NCBI GenBank assembly: GCA_963966185.1
Contig: CAWZYM010000402.1
Coordinates: forward strand, 1,342,001 to 1,406,000
DNA from: Rhabditoides inermis
Lineage: Eukaryota; Nematoda; Chromadorea; Rhabditida; Rhabditidae
Length of the DNA stretch: 64,000 bases
Reading direction: 5' to 3'
Each line of letters begins with the position of its first letter. Within the stretch, counting starts at the first letter, position 1. This document shows positions 46,916 to 59,200 of this stretch, piece after piece. The notes under the pieces are model-generated. The model was not told the DNA's origin. It made no database searches and saw nothing but the letters and a program-made list of their open reading frames with translations. The translations under genes and the position numbers were made by a program.

Positions 46916-48896
46916 ATGAACATCTTCCGTCTCACGGCCGACCTGGCCCATCTCATCGCCATTGTCGTCCTGCTCCTCAAGATATGGAAGACGCGCAGCT
47001 GCGAGGGTGAGTCGATTTGTTTACTTGTTTACTCGTTTGTTTACCTGTTTACTTACAGGTATCTCTGGCCGTTCACAGGCGCTGTTCGCGCTCGTGTTCG
47101 TCTCGCGCTACCTCGACCTCTTCACCAACTTCATCTCTCTCTACAACTCGGTGATGAAGGTGTGTAACTTTATAATTTAATGATTGATTTGTCATTTGTC
47201 AATTATGTATTTCTTTGCAGCTCTTCTTCCTCGCCTCTTCGATTGGCGTCATCTACCTGATGTGGCACAAGTTCAAGGCCACCTATGACAGGTACACGTG
47301 TTATCCAATATTGTCAATCGATTAATCAATCGATTAATCATTTATCCATAATCGCTATATCCTGACTATACAATATGAACAATCGATTAATCAATCAATA
47401 AAGTGAAAACATTCCATTGTTCTCAGGAACAACGACACGCTCCGCGTCGAGTTCCTGATTGTGCCGTGCGTTCTCCTCTCCCTGCTCATCAACCACGAGT
47501 TCACCTTCATGGAGGTATGCTCATTCTGAAGATTATTGCAGCGTATATCTACTATCGCCTGTTGCATTTCGCATTTTCCGTATTCGATTGCTGCCTATTT
47601 GTGCACCTGCTTGTCTCTCGCTGCTTGTATATCAACTTTTTTTTTTGTTTCCACCGCTGCGATTGCACTAATGAGCGACTTTCTCTCTGCAGTTGGCAAT
47701 CTTTTTGAGCAATGAAAAAGTAATTATACATTTGTGTACATGCAAACGCTACAAATGTACTTTACTACATTGTCCTTTTTCAGATCATGTGGACGTTCTC
47801 GATCTACCTGGAGTCGGTGGCGATCATGCCGCAGCTGTTTATGCTGTCGCGCACCGGCAACGCGGAGACGATCACTGCCCACTACCTCTTCGCCCTCGGC
47901 AGCTACCGCGCCCTCTACATTGTCAACTGGATCTACAGGTATGCCCAACGACTTTTCAACTACTCTAGTACTTTCCCAAAACCCTTTACTTTTTTATTGC
48001 GATTTTGCGTTGTCGTTAGAGCTACGTGGTTTAGTAGTAGTGATTCACTAGGTGGCGCTTGACTGTACCAAGGGGATTGAAACGATAGCATTTTGTCGCA
48101 AAACGACAATAGATGTCGTGGCAGGGCTTCACCCTTCCCTTTTTGGCGATGTTGGACTGAATTTTCCAAATTTCACTGTAAGTGGAGGAAATTTGTTATC
48201 TCACTTATTTACACTCACACCCGTATGGGTACATTTACAAGCTAAACGCTTACTCTGCTTATCTAGGTACTACACTGAGTCGTTCTTCGATCCGATCGCC
48301 GTGGTCGCCGGAATCGTCCAGACTGTCCTCTACGCTGACTTCTTCTATCTCTACGTCACCCGAGGTACGTCGTCCTCTCCCCCTCTCTCTCCCCCTCTCT
48401 CTCTCCCTCTCTCTCTCCCTCTTCCTCTCCCTCTTCCTCTCCCTCTCCCTCTCCCTCTCTCTCCCCCCTCTCTCTCTCCCTCTCTCTCTCCCTCTTCCTC
48501 TCCCTCTCCCTCTCCCTCTCCCTCTCCCTCTCCCTCTCCCTCTCCCTCTCCCTCTCCCTCTCCCTCTCCCTCCTCTCCCTCCTCTCCCTCTCTCTCCCTC
48601 TCCCTCTCTCTCCCCCCCCCTCTCTCTCCCTCTCTCTCTCCCTCTTCCTCTCCCTCTCCCTCTCCCTCTCCCTCTCCCTCTCCCTCTCCCTCTCCCTCTC
48701 CCTCTCCCTCTCCCTCTCCCTCTCTCTCCCCCCCTCTCTCTCTCTCTCTCTCTCCCTCTCTCCCCCTCTCTCTCCCCCTCTCTCTCCCTCTCCCTCCTCT
48801 CCCTCTCTCTCCCTCTCCCTCTCCCTCCTCTCCCTCTTTCATCCCCTCTCTTTTGCAGTGCTCCAGTCGAACCGGGCCTTCGAGATGCCCGCCTAA
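46916..48896 (+). CDS. erd-2: ER lumen protein-retaining receptor (KDEL receptor)
   Basis: A seven-helix Golgi/ER membrane receptor that returns escaped KDEL/HDEL proteins to the ER. Seven exons (46916-47006, 47059-47159, 47221-47291, 47427-47514, 47784-47938, 48267-48364 and 48859-48896) give 213 residues, the family's normal length. It is very close to human KDELR along its whole length: [130 protein letters not shown]. The ligand-contact Arg and Asp of RYLD are kept. The C-terminus is NRAFEMPA, a short cytoplasmic tail. Intron 6 is almost entirely CT-rich. An AATAAA lies at 49258. Confidence 0.98.
48365..48840. repeat. CTCTCC/CT-rich satellite filling erd-2 intron 6
   Basis: About 480 bases of CTCTCC hexamer arrays mixed with (CT)n and C runs, starting a few bases after the donor at 48365. 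A near-copy of ~170 bp occurs twice (48470-48600 and 48610-48730). Confidence 0.95.
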
Positions 48897-49257
48897 GCGA
48901 GTCCCTCTCTTCTCCTCCGACCATCCGACCCCAACGACACTACCAAATCATAATAAGTCGATGTTTCGTTCACAGAAAACCCTCGCCTAGTAACACGCTG
49001 CATTGTGATCGCCCCCCGCCACGGAATAACATCCCTCCACTCCCCGTTTTCACCACTAATTTATTCGTTGTAGCATGAGTCTAATTATATTTATGTTTCG
49101 TATAATGTTTACACACCACATTCTCATTTACGGTTTCCCCCCACACACTCTCTCTCTCTCTCTCCTACTCCCTGTCTGTGTAATGCTGAGCCAAGCGTCT
49201 CTCGTCGCCGAGAGATTTGTGTGTTCGGCGTGGTATGGGTTGCTCCAGTTTGTAAAC

Positions 49258-49263
49258 AATAAA
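49258..49263 (+). terminator. Polyadenylation signal of erd-2
   Basis: AATAAA about 360 bases after the erd-2 stop and 31 bases before the stop of the convergent CAP gene, so the two 3' UTRs are very close or overlap. Confidence 0.65.
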
Positions 49264-49293
49264 GTTTTATAAATGGCAATGTTTATTTACAAG

Positions 49294-49939
49294 TCATTCG
49301 ATGGGCTTGCGCACGTTTGCGGCAAACAGGCCGGATCGGTTGTTGTTACCGGATGGTCGGTAGAACGCCACTACGACCTTCTCTCCCGCGTCTGCCAAAT
49401 AGCCGTCCCTACAAGAGTTGCGGTGAGGGAGGATCACCCACGACGAATTTCCTCACGGCTCTACACCACCCTCGCGTCTCACTTTTTCGGTGGTTTTGTG
49501 ACGTTGAGCTGATTCTGTAGTTGGTGATCGATAGCCTCTGGTCGAACAATGGCAGTGCCGATGCCGATCTAGAATCATGATTATGAAGTACTATATAGGA
49601 GTTAACTAGACTATATTTATAAAAAGGAACAACAAAATAGTCAATGTTATAGAACGTGTTAACTCTCCTTTCTAATCCTACTAACTCTTATTCTAACTCT
49701 ACCTCGTTGGTCGCCTTCCATACGATCTGTGTGAAGTAGTTTGTGCCCGCCTGCCATCCGGGCGTTTCGTACTCGTACTTTACGTGTTCCGCGTACCTGC
49801 AACACGTACCGTACGATTTTGATATTTTCACATTTCAACGACAGATGTATGGCTGTTGCTAGTAGTTTCCAGTGTTGTGAGGAACACTCGCTCGTGCACT
49901 CATTTTGCGTTATCGCATTTCATCCCACTCTGTCTCCGC

Positions 49940-49987
<48 letters not shown>

Positions 49988-51308
49988 TCTGTTGTTGATG
50001 TGCCCATTCTCCAATTCTCGGCAATGGCACTGCCCTCAAGCCAGCTCTAATGAGCCACTGATGTGAGAAAAAAGAGAGAGAGAAAAAAAAAAGAGAGAGA
50101 CACTATCACGTACACCGCAAAACAAACCAAAACAGACTGCGAAATTTCGTGCGGAATGAGTAACTGTATATGAAAATGATTTGGACAAGATGACAAGAAC
50201 ACAGTTGCCACAAGTAAATGAAAACAAACTACGCACAAGTCAATACAAACAAAACACAAACCACAAACCACAAAACACTACGCACCAGTGTTCGATGACT
50301 GTTTCGGGGCGTACGGTGCTGGGGAAAAAGGTGATGTTCTCGCCGACTCCGCTCTGCTCACAGAACGAGAGGTGCGCCTGAAAGAGGAACACTCCCTTCC
50401 TCTCACCCTGTTCCTATCCCTCACTCCCTTTTCTCTCTCTGTTTCACTGTTCAGGGCGCTATTATATGAGTCGAGTCGTTAACGTTATCTTTAGTTTAGA
50501 ATGGGTTCACGCTGCAGAAGGTGAATGTGGTAAATGAGTACCTGACTAGTCATAATCGAAACTTTTTTGTTGTATCAAATACCTGTTTGGCTAGTCGGTC
50601 GGCCCAGGATTGTGCCGCTTCTGCCAACTCATTCGACCACCGCAACTCTGGCGAACCGTGCTGGAAAAAGTCAATTGCAGTTCTGTACTCATAACATAAT
50701 CAGAATGAGAGGAAGTCATTCTCGCTGCCATAACATGCAAAATGAGTGAGTCCGGGTTAAAGCACCGAATTGGATCTACAAGCGAAATACTATACCTACA
50801 TCGCTCAGGCGCAGGCTATATAGACATGTTTTCGTTTGCTGTATAGCAAATGATCCGAGACGTCAAGTTCTCATTTCATGTCTTGCCACTTGTCGACATC
50901 TCCTCCTCTCTTTTGGGAGATATCCATTATTCTACCCCTAGGCTGTTTGCCTCTCGCCACTTTGCGCGTTCTTCTCTCTTTCCCCTCCTCTCGCCCTTCT
51001 TTGTATTCCTTTGTCGGTAGCTTCAGAGAAATGAAGTGAAATACGGGGCAAAGACAGCGGCGGGCGGTTGGAAACATGATATGATAGAGCCTCGGATAGA
51101 GGCATGTATACATGCATGATATCGCGCTCGCAGCAGAGCAACCGAAACGCAATTTGTGAGCGAGTAGTGGTTGATTTGAGGAGAGGAGAGCTCGCTGCTG
51201 CTTCGCCCGTTCGCTTTTTCCACCCCGACCGCAGTCCCTTCTCCTCCTTCTGTTTTTCCCATGTTGCATGCGCTTATGATGACGTTGCGCTGCCGCCGGG
51301 CATTACAG

Positions 51309-51356
<48 letters not shown>

Positions 51357-52232
51357 TTCTTTGTCTACCTATCTCTCTCTCCTCGGAAGACACAGCAGCC
51401 AGATGTTTGGATGTCTGGATCTCGGAGGGAAGTGAATGCGAATCGAATCAAGCGGTGGGGGGTGATTGCCTGCCCCGAGATGTACCTCTTCGATTAGGGC
51501 CCTTCGGGTGAGATTGGGGTGGGGATTCTCGGGGCCCCGAAACTATCGAGTGCGGCACCACAATTTGCGCGAGCGCGCGCCGCTCAACGCCCGAAAAAAG
51601 AAACACTCTGCGCTTGATCGGCAAAAAGTGCGCGGAGAGGAATGGGGTTCTCCGAGAGGGACCGAGGGAGAGATAGGGTCGTCTTGATTTGGCGCGGAGA
51701 CGTGCCGTTCTCGTTGCGTAAACATCGCCGGGGCGTCGCCCCGAGCGAATTATGCCTGGGCGTCAACATTTGTGTGGCACTATGGAGATGAGAGACGAGG
51801 GCCTTCCACTCAAAAGACGCCCGCCGCCCGCCCCCGGAACTGCCCTCGCGCCCGTGAAAAGATGTTGAAAACACAGTGGAACAAAAAAGAGCGAGCGATA
51901 GCAACGAAGGACGCAGCTGATTTGGCATACACCGGAACTCACTCACTTCTTTCTCAACACTCACTTCTTGCTTGTTTGTGACATGTGCCCCGTTTGCAAC
52001 AGTTGTGGTAATTGAAGCGAGTAGCGTGGAAGAGAGAGAGAGGGAGAGGGAGAGAGAGAGAGAGAGACGAGGGAGCGAGGGAACCGAAAACGCGAAAACA
52101 ACTACGATAGTGATTACAGGAGTAAGAGCGATACGTGATAGTCGAAGGGAGTGACATCACACCCACCTCTTTCCTCTTCTGATTGTGCAGCTGCCAAAGT
52201 TGATGTGAGAAGGGGTCGGCTGGCGAAGGCAT
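49294..52232 (-). CDS. CAP-superfamily protein, GAPR-1/GLIPR2-like
   Basis: Six exons (52167-52232, 50583-50660, 50286-50377, 49703-49796, 49483-49568 and 49294-49408) give 176 residues in frame. CAP landmarks in order: LWQLHNQKRKEHGSPELRWS (first helix), AEAAQSWADRLAKQ, AHLSFCEQSGVGENI (first active-site His and the GEN box), ETVIEHWYAEHVKYEY, AGTNYFTQIVWKATNEIGIG, and FYRPSGNNN near the end. There is no signal peptide at the chosen ATG (MPSPADPF), and the size matches the intracellular, Golgi-membrane-associated GAPR-1 type rather than secreted SCP/venom-allergen types. The second active-site His of the H-F-T-Q motif is Tyr here (YFTQ). The first intron is 1.5 kb and holds no supported gene. 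Confidence 0.9.
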
Positions 52233-53262
52233 CTCAGCATAGAAGTAGGAACACGAGAAGAAATGAGGGTTGAGTCGTTCGCGGCCACGCCCCTCCCCCT
52301 CCCTCCCTCCCTCACTCACTCCCTCTCTCCTACCCGCAAGCAACACAGAATAGACCAATAATTGCAACAATGCAACAAGGCGGGGTGCCGTGCCTCCACC
52401 AATTTATCTCCCCTCTCTCTCTCTGTCCCTTCGACGTTCGACCGCCGAATCAGTCGCGGCAATCGGCAGCGTGCGTCCATTTCCGGGCCAATACGGAGAC
52501 GACCCTTCAGATATGCAAATGCATCCCCATGTACCCACTTCATCACTCTTCGTCACTGATTTGATAGCATTTATTCAAAAATAGGCATCAGTGAGAATAG
52601 CTGTCTTTACGGGGGTGTGTATGTATGTGGTGGTGTGTGCAGTGGGGAACAAAGGGGCGGGGCTTGGGGAGGCGTGGACGCCTCAGAGCGTTATCAAGGC
52701 GTGGAAACAGTTCGGTGCCTATAGAGAAAGGGGAATTTCGAGAGAGAGAGAAAAACACAATGACGACTTGCCGGGAACCCACAAAGCGCAAAAAATGAGA
52801 GAAGGGGAGAGAAACGAACGGACAACAAACAATTTGTGTGATTCTCGACAAAGTGTGTTTTGAGACGTTCGTGGGGATACATATCTCAGACAAAAATCGT
52901 CAAGTCGTGCTCGTGTGTGTGTTGATTAACGGGAAAGGAAAACGATTTTTGAAATCGGGACAGAGAGACAGAGACAGAACGACAAAACAGAATAGATTAT
53001 GCGCGACACAAAAGTCGACTAAATCATACATATTTGATAGAGGAGATAGGGGACGAATAACAAGAAGCGACGACAATCGAAACGAAAAAACTACACTCTG
53101 CTTATATAACATACTCTCTCTTCTCTGCTCTATATGACGCTGCAGCTGCTGGAATAGGATGCGGGGGTGTGGGGACGGGGCAGTTATTAGAGCGGTGTGA
53201 CCGGGGGAAGGAGCGGAGGAGAGCGGCTGACTAGCCGACGCACCCGTTCTAGACACACGTGT
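52233..53262. other. Intergenic region between unc-115 and the CAP gene
   Basis: It is the 3' flank of unc-115 and the 5' flank of the CAP gene, both on the minus strand. At about 1 kb it is too long for a typical nematode operon gap. No other gene is seen. Confidence 0.5.
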
Positions 53263-56200
53263 CTAGAACAGCTTGACCTTCCTCTTCAGGTTGATGCGCT
53301 TCCACTCGGGCAGCTTGTAGAATTCGATGGGAGACATCGAGAACAGCTCCTCGAACACCTCCCTGCAACAATTATATTTATCAATTGTACATTTAATACA
53401 ATCATTACGCTAGAACAAGGTGAAACACGTATAGATAGCTAAATGAGAGCGGAACAAGAACACTGGATTTTAGACTATGCGCGACACATATTTGATAGGG
53501 AACGAAAGGCGATAGGGAACCAATCGTCAAGAATCGTCTTCAGCCACTAACTTCGTCTGCCCAACAGTCTTTCCCCAGAGCCCATGAGATCTCGGCTCAC
53601 TGTATGCTTTCTATCATACCATTGTGATTGTAATAACATTCAGCTATAACGGTTCCGGATAAACACTTAAACTTGATAGGGAACGATGGACAAGAGGACA
53701 CTGGACAGGGCGCAAGAACAAAGATGGAATAGAATAGTACATACCTAGCGAGGTGTCGCTCGAGGTGTTGCCGGTCGACGTCGTCGGGCATGTTCTTGTT
53801 GCACGTCTGCACCTGCTCCAGCGGGTAGATGCGCGCCGGCTTCGACATATCCGGCAGCGAAGAGCGCAGCGACGTCTCAAACACCATTATGTTAATTACA
53901 AAACAAATATCTCAATCAATCAATCAATCGTTTATTCCACATCGCTATTCATGATCATATGTTTGTTTCATGAACATTTGCAATAACATACAGTAATATT
54001 ATAACAATTATAACCACACACCTTCATATCACCGCCAACGGGACGCGACTGTCCGCCCATCGTCGACGCCACACCAGACACGTTGTCTGAAAAGCCATAT
54101 GAAAATACATCCAGCAAAACATTTCGACCCTGACAGGACTCGAACCTGCAATCTTCGGCTCCGGAAACCGACGCCTTATCCATTAGGCCACAGGGCCGGC
54201 GGATAGTCAGAGCGAGAGAGCGGGGACATGAGTCATGGAGAGAGAGAGAGAGAGAAAGAGAGAAAGAGAGAGAGAGACGATGACTCACGCTCAGAGTAGT
54301 GCGAACTGATAGTGGTGTCCAGGTTCTCCATACTGTGTCCGTATGCGCCATAGCCTCCGGGAAGAGTCTGCGCCCGGGCAGTACCTATAAAATAAAGAAG
54401 GTACACAACAAAGTAAACAACAACAAACAGAGTAAACAACACTCATATCAGTCGGACTAAAGTTCTCACAGTCGTCAAAGTCCATTCCTATTCTCCAGGA
54501 GCACAATTTGTGCGCAAGCATAATTGGATACGCTGTGGCCAACAATACACGAGATTTAGATCGTGTTGGATGACTAGAACATCGATCAAGGATTGCTTTC
54601 GTATATTCCACTGGAGAATTGGCGGGAACTTTATCATTCAAGACTTTCTTGTTTTGCTGAGAACAATTGGAATTGCAGTAGACTTGTTGCAGTAGACATT
54701 CCCTATGAGTGATGAAACAAATGCTTTTCCAACAATAAAAAAAAAGAATAAAAAAGTGAAGCCCCGCGATTCGAAATACGAACAGTTCCAAACCGTAGCT
54801 GTGATGAGACAAATCCTTTCCAACAATGGAGCTATCCTTAAAATTGCCTTGTAAATTGTAAAAGCAAATGTTTTTACAAGGACTCTTGTAAAAACAGTTG
54901 TAATTACACGAAAAAACAACACGAAAACAAGGCTGACCGCCGCGCGAGTCGGGCATGTGGAAGTTGGGGAGGGTGTTGGTGGACGGCCGCTCCGGACCAC
55001 TCCACGCCGTCCACGGCTTCGGCCGATTGAGGTGGCGGGACGGGGCTGGAAAAAAACAGGAACGTGAAGATGATGATAACTTATTGCAGAATAATATTCA
55101 CCTCACAGAAAAAAAACATGAGCAATCAAAGAAATATGTGAAAGAGAATACTATTAACATCTCAACACTTACGGAAAACTATACATTTAATGAACCACCT
55201 ACATCAATCTATCAATCACCACCTACAGGATAACAAAGAAACCACCAATGTGTCAATTAATTGATAATCTCTCCCCGCCCACTCACATGCGTTGATGGGC
55301 ACGTCGTATCGGAAGCGGAGGTGGGGCATCTTCTTGGCGGATGGGGTACGGGAAGCGTTTCGCGGATCCCAGTGCAGCGGCAGTCTGAAACAATGAGGGT
55401 TTTACACAAGGAGATAGAATATCAGAAAGTAGAACATAATATCTAGATACATAACGGAATCCTGTTTCGACCCTTTACACCTGCAAAGCACACACGATAA
55501 AATACAAATGACAATTACGACGATTCGTTGGAAAATCACCGTCCAACAGTAGTCCTCCTTCAAACCCCAAAGAGCCTTCATCTTCATGCAACCCTGCCTC
55601 CTCCCTCCTCTCTCTCCCAATATTCTGCTGCAGAGGAAACAACAAAGGACCCCAGACTGCCAACCCGTCTACCCGGCATCAATTCCAAACTCCGATGAAA
55701 TACGATTCGAGACAAATGCGTTCAATCGCACGCACCGCTGCTTGTTGCGGCTGTCCTCGATGTTCTGCTTGATGATGTGGGCGAGGGACGAGTCGTCGTA
55801 CTTCTCCAGCTGCTCCACCGTCTTCCGCAGCTTGTCCTCGTCCTGCCTGCAAGCGCACCACAATCAACATAAATAACTACAAACATTAAAACATATATAA
55901 AATATAATAGATCATAGGTTCATTTTTTTTCGCTCTATTCACTGAGCCGGGGGCGCGGCTCAGTGGATAGAGCGTTCGTCTCTCAATATCACGGTCGCTG
56001 GTTCGATCCACCTCGGAGTCAACCATTCTTGTTAAATTCACCCAGCCCCTGTGGTGTGGCAAACCACTCTCATAGTAGCCAGAAGGCGTCATAGCACCAT
56101 CTACGGACTCAAGAACGGAATTCAAGATGTCCGACGCCACCCAATCCAACTACCACTGCTGACGTTGTCGTAATCCATATCCAAGAACCCCATCTTGTTC

Positions 56201-59200
56201 TCGACTAGAAAGACCCCGGATTCAACCGGCTAAACAAAAAAAAATCACTTAGGTACCATAACCACAGTATTTCGAGTACACGGTAATCACATGTAATTCG
56301 TAGATTCGAGTTTGGAGTGTATCGCAATGCATTTCGAGAGCAGTTAAAACGACTTGAAACACAATAAACCATTTCGCAATTCGAAGCATCCTCGCGGTGT
56401 GATAAACTACAACGCACTCATTGTCGCTGGGCTCGTCGTCCGAGATGTCGTTCTCGATCGAGCTGGTCGACAGCCGCCGCTTCAGCTCCTCCACCGCGTA
56501 CGGGTACGGCGGCGCCGGAAAGTCCTCGCGCTCAATCGCCGGCGGCTGAAACACGCACACACACTTTATTACTTATATATATACTTACTACTAGTTACTA
56601 TACACCACGCGTTGATACAAATAGCAATACATTTTGAACTACTACTTACAATACAACACTGAACACTTACTTACTTATTCGGAAAGAAACGTATCAATGA
56701 ATCCCGAATCGCTTTCAAACCGCTAGGTATTTAGGCCTGTTTATAGTCTAGCTTTATTCAGCAGTATTGGTCAATTCTGCATTATTTTTCTGAGCTTTAT
56801 TCTGCTTTATTGCGCAATATTGCAGTGGTAGAAGATACATATCGATTAGAAATATTGCAGAATAAAGCTGCAGCATGAAAAAAAGCGAATATAGAGCTCG
56901 ACTATAAACAGGCCTTTTGAAAACACACCACACCTTCTCGGGATCGGGGGCCTGTCCGGCGGGATAGTGCGCCATCTCTATAGGCTCCTCGTTGTCCATG
57001 TGCGGAGACTTGGCGCGCGGCTGGTGCTTCTCCAGGTCCTCGGCTAGAAACAACCAGAAATTATATATAATAACACATCATGATAACCATAGTTTATTAC
57101 CGTGTTGAGTACAATGGGCATCAGGATATAATGATGGGCAACATGACAAATATATCAATCAATCAATCAAAATACTCACCAAGCCTCTGCATTCCCGTCT
57201 TGAACATGGAGATGCGCGACTTGCGAATCTTGATCGGGCCTGAAAAGGATCTCTCTCTCTCTTCTCTCTCTCTCTCTCCCTCTTCCCCCCCCCTCTCTCT
57301 CTCTCTCTACCTTGCGGGGTGTGGAACTGTGGCGGTGCGGGCTGGTTGGGCTGCGTCGAGTGACGCATGTACGTCGTCTCCACCTCCGGCAGAAGGTACC
57401 TGACACAAGAAAGAGATGCTAAATGAATAAGGACATAATGGACAAAGTAGTGAAAACTCGACAAAAAAGACGAGCACAAATGTAACCTTATTTTGACCCG
57501 TTTATCTGCATATCTCGTGTAACACAAAACGCAACCATCAAAATAGGTTCTTATGAGTGGTTACGTTTTGAATGTGTCATGGTCATGTTTGCGATGTTGT
57601 CCGAAGCTGCTCTATACGGCACGAGACAACCACAAATGTATCATTGTTTCGTATACAAAACGTAACCATCAAATATGTCGACCCACATGTATGCCAAGTG
57701 CTGTCCGAAGCTGCTCTGGTACTTGGGCTCGTTGCTGCGCGTCGTCAGCGTGCCGCTCTTCGACGGCTGAAAAGAGAAACAATATATCGTTTTTGCTTTT
57801 CCCTGATCTGTTTTGTAAACCGTGATCTTGTCATATCATTAACTTTTCTTTTCTTTGTCATACCATCTCCCTGCTATTCCCTCGTATCAATATCTACCCG
57901 TCCTCTTGCCTCTTGGCACTGTCGAGTGACTTACGATATATGATATATATGATAGATATATATGCAAATATGTGTGCTCATATCGCTCGCGGGGGTGTGT
58001 GAGAGAGGGTGGCAAGCCCGTGTTTGGCGAGTGAGAGGAGGAGATACATTCCCGCCAAGAGTCTCGAACCATTGACAGCAAATCCCTTGCGCAAACATCC
58101 AGGTGCAGATGCCCATTAATAAACCACAAACATTGCCACAATCGAAAATAGGAAATATAAGACCAACACGGACTCACCGCAATGTTCTCAGTGGTGCGGC
58201 TGTGCTCGCAGCTGGGGTGCCAAATCTCGTCGCCCTGCAATCGAATCGATACGTTACTCACCACTACCACTACCGCTACCACTCGCTCGCTCGCTCGCTC
58301 ACTCACTCACTCACTCATCCTCTCACCACCACTCACCTGCATGTACATCTCCTCTCCGTCTCCAAAGTGCTCGCCGCAGCGGGAGCAACGCGCACACGTG
58401 GGATGGAACTTGTAGCCGCCCGCCTGAAATACCCAATTGAAAAAAAAACAAATCAAATGAAAATGTTTCGTCTAGTCAACGCACACATGCGCAAATCGAA
58501 TCATCCACTCTACACGCATTAAAGAGTCCCCCCCTCTCACCTGGAGGACCTTTCCGGCGATGAATTTGCTGCACTCGTAGCACTTGACGCCGAACTTGTC
58601 GTTGTAGTCGCGGATGCAGAGCGGCTTGCCCTCGTGCGCCATGTACTCACCGTGCAGCACCGCCGAGCACTCGCAGCACTGCCACACATATGGTTAGCAT
58701 ATCTTTTCATATACAATAATTCAATGATTCAAATACTGAAACGCTCACTGTATTAATATACACACTTCACAATTTTGAAACAGTTCAAATTTCACAAACA
58801 GACAGATTGTGATCGCAGCTAACCTTGAAGCAGAAGACGTGCCAGCTCAAGCCGAGTGCGAGGAGGACCTGTCCAGAGTTGAGCGACTGCTCGCACGCCG
58901 CACATGCTAAAACCATATAAAATTATGATCATGTTATGTGAATGACAATCCATGCCACAAACGTGATATTGTATTATTTGGAACTAATTTGTTTCCTAAT
59001 GCAATTCTCAATTGTTTCGTTTCGTTCCAAACCCTCCGACTAATCAGCCAGCTCTCATCTCGAGCCGTGCCGGATTGAATTACACATGTTTTTGCATGGT
59101 CTTGTCGAGAGCACCTTTCACCCCCTTCCTCTTGCAGGCTTTGCATAGCGAATGCGAGAGCCAGCTGGAGGGAGCAGTGGCAGTCGCGTCTCACCCCTCG

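Noticed and set aside
48365..48858. Pro/Ser-rich coding extension of the KDEL receptor
   Set aside because: The frame through the CT-rich region is open only by composition. The donor at 48365 and the acceptor ending at 48858 restore the conserved receptor C-terminus.
55951..56022. A functional tRNA gene
   Set aside because: A and B boxes are present, but the anticodon and T stems do not pair well and the segment is the head of a dispersed SINE.
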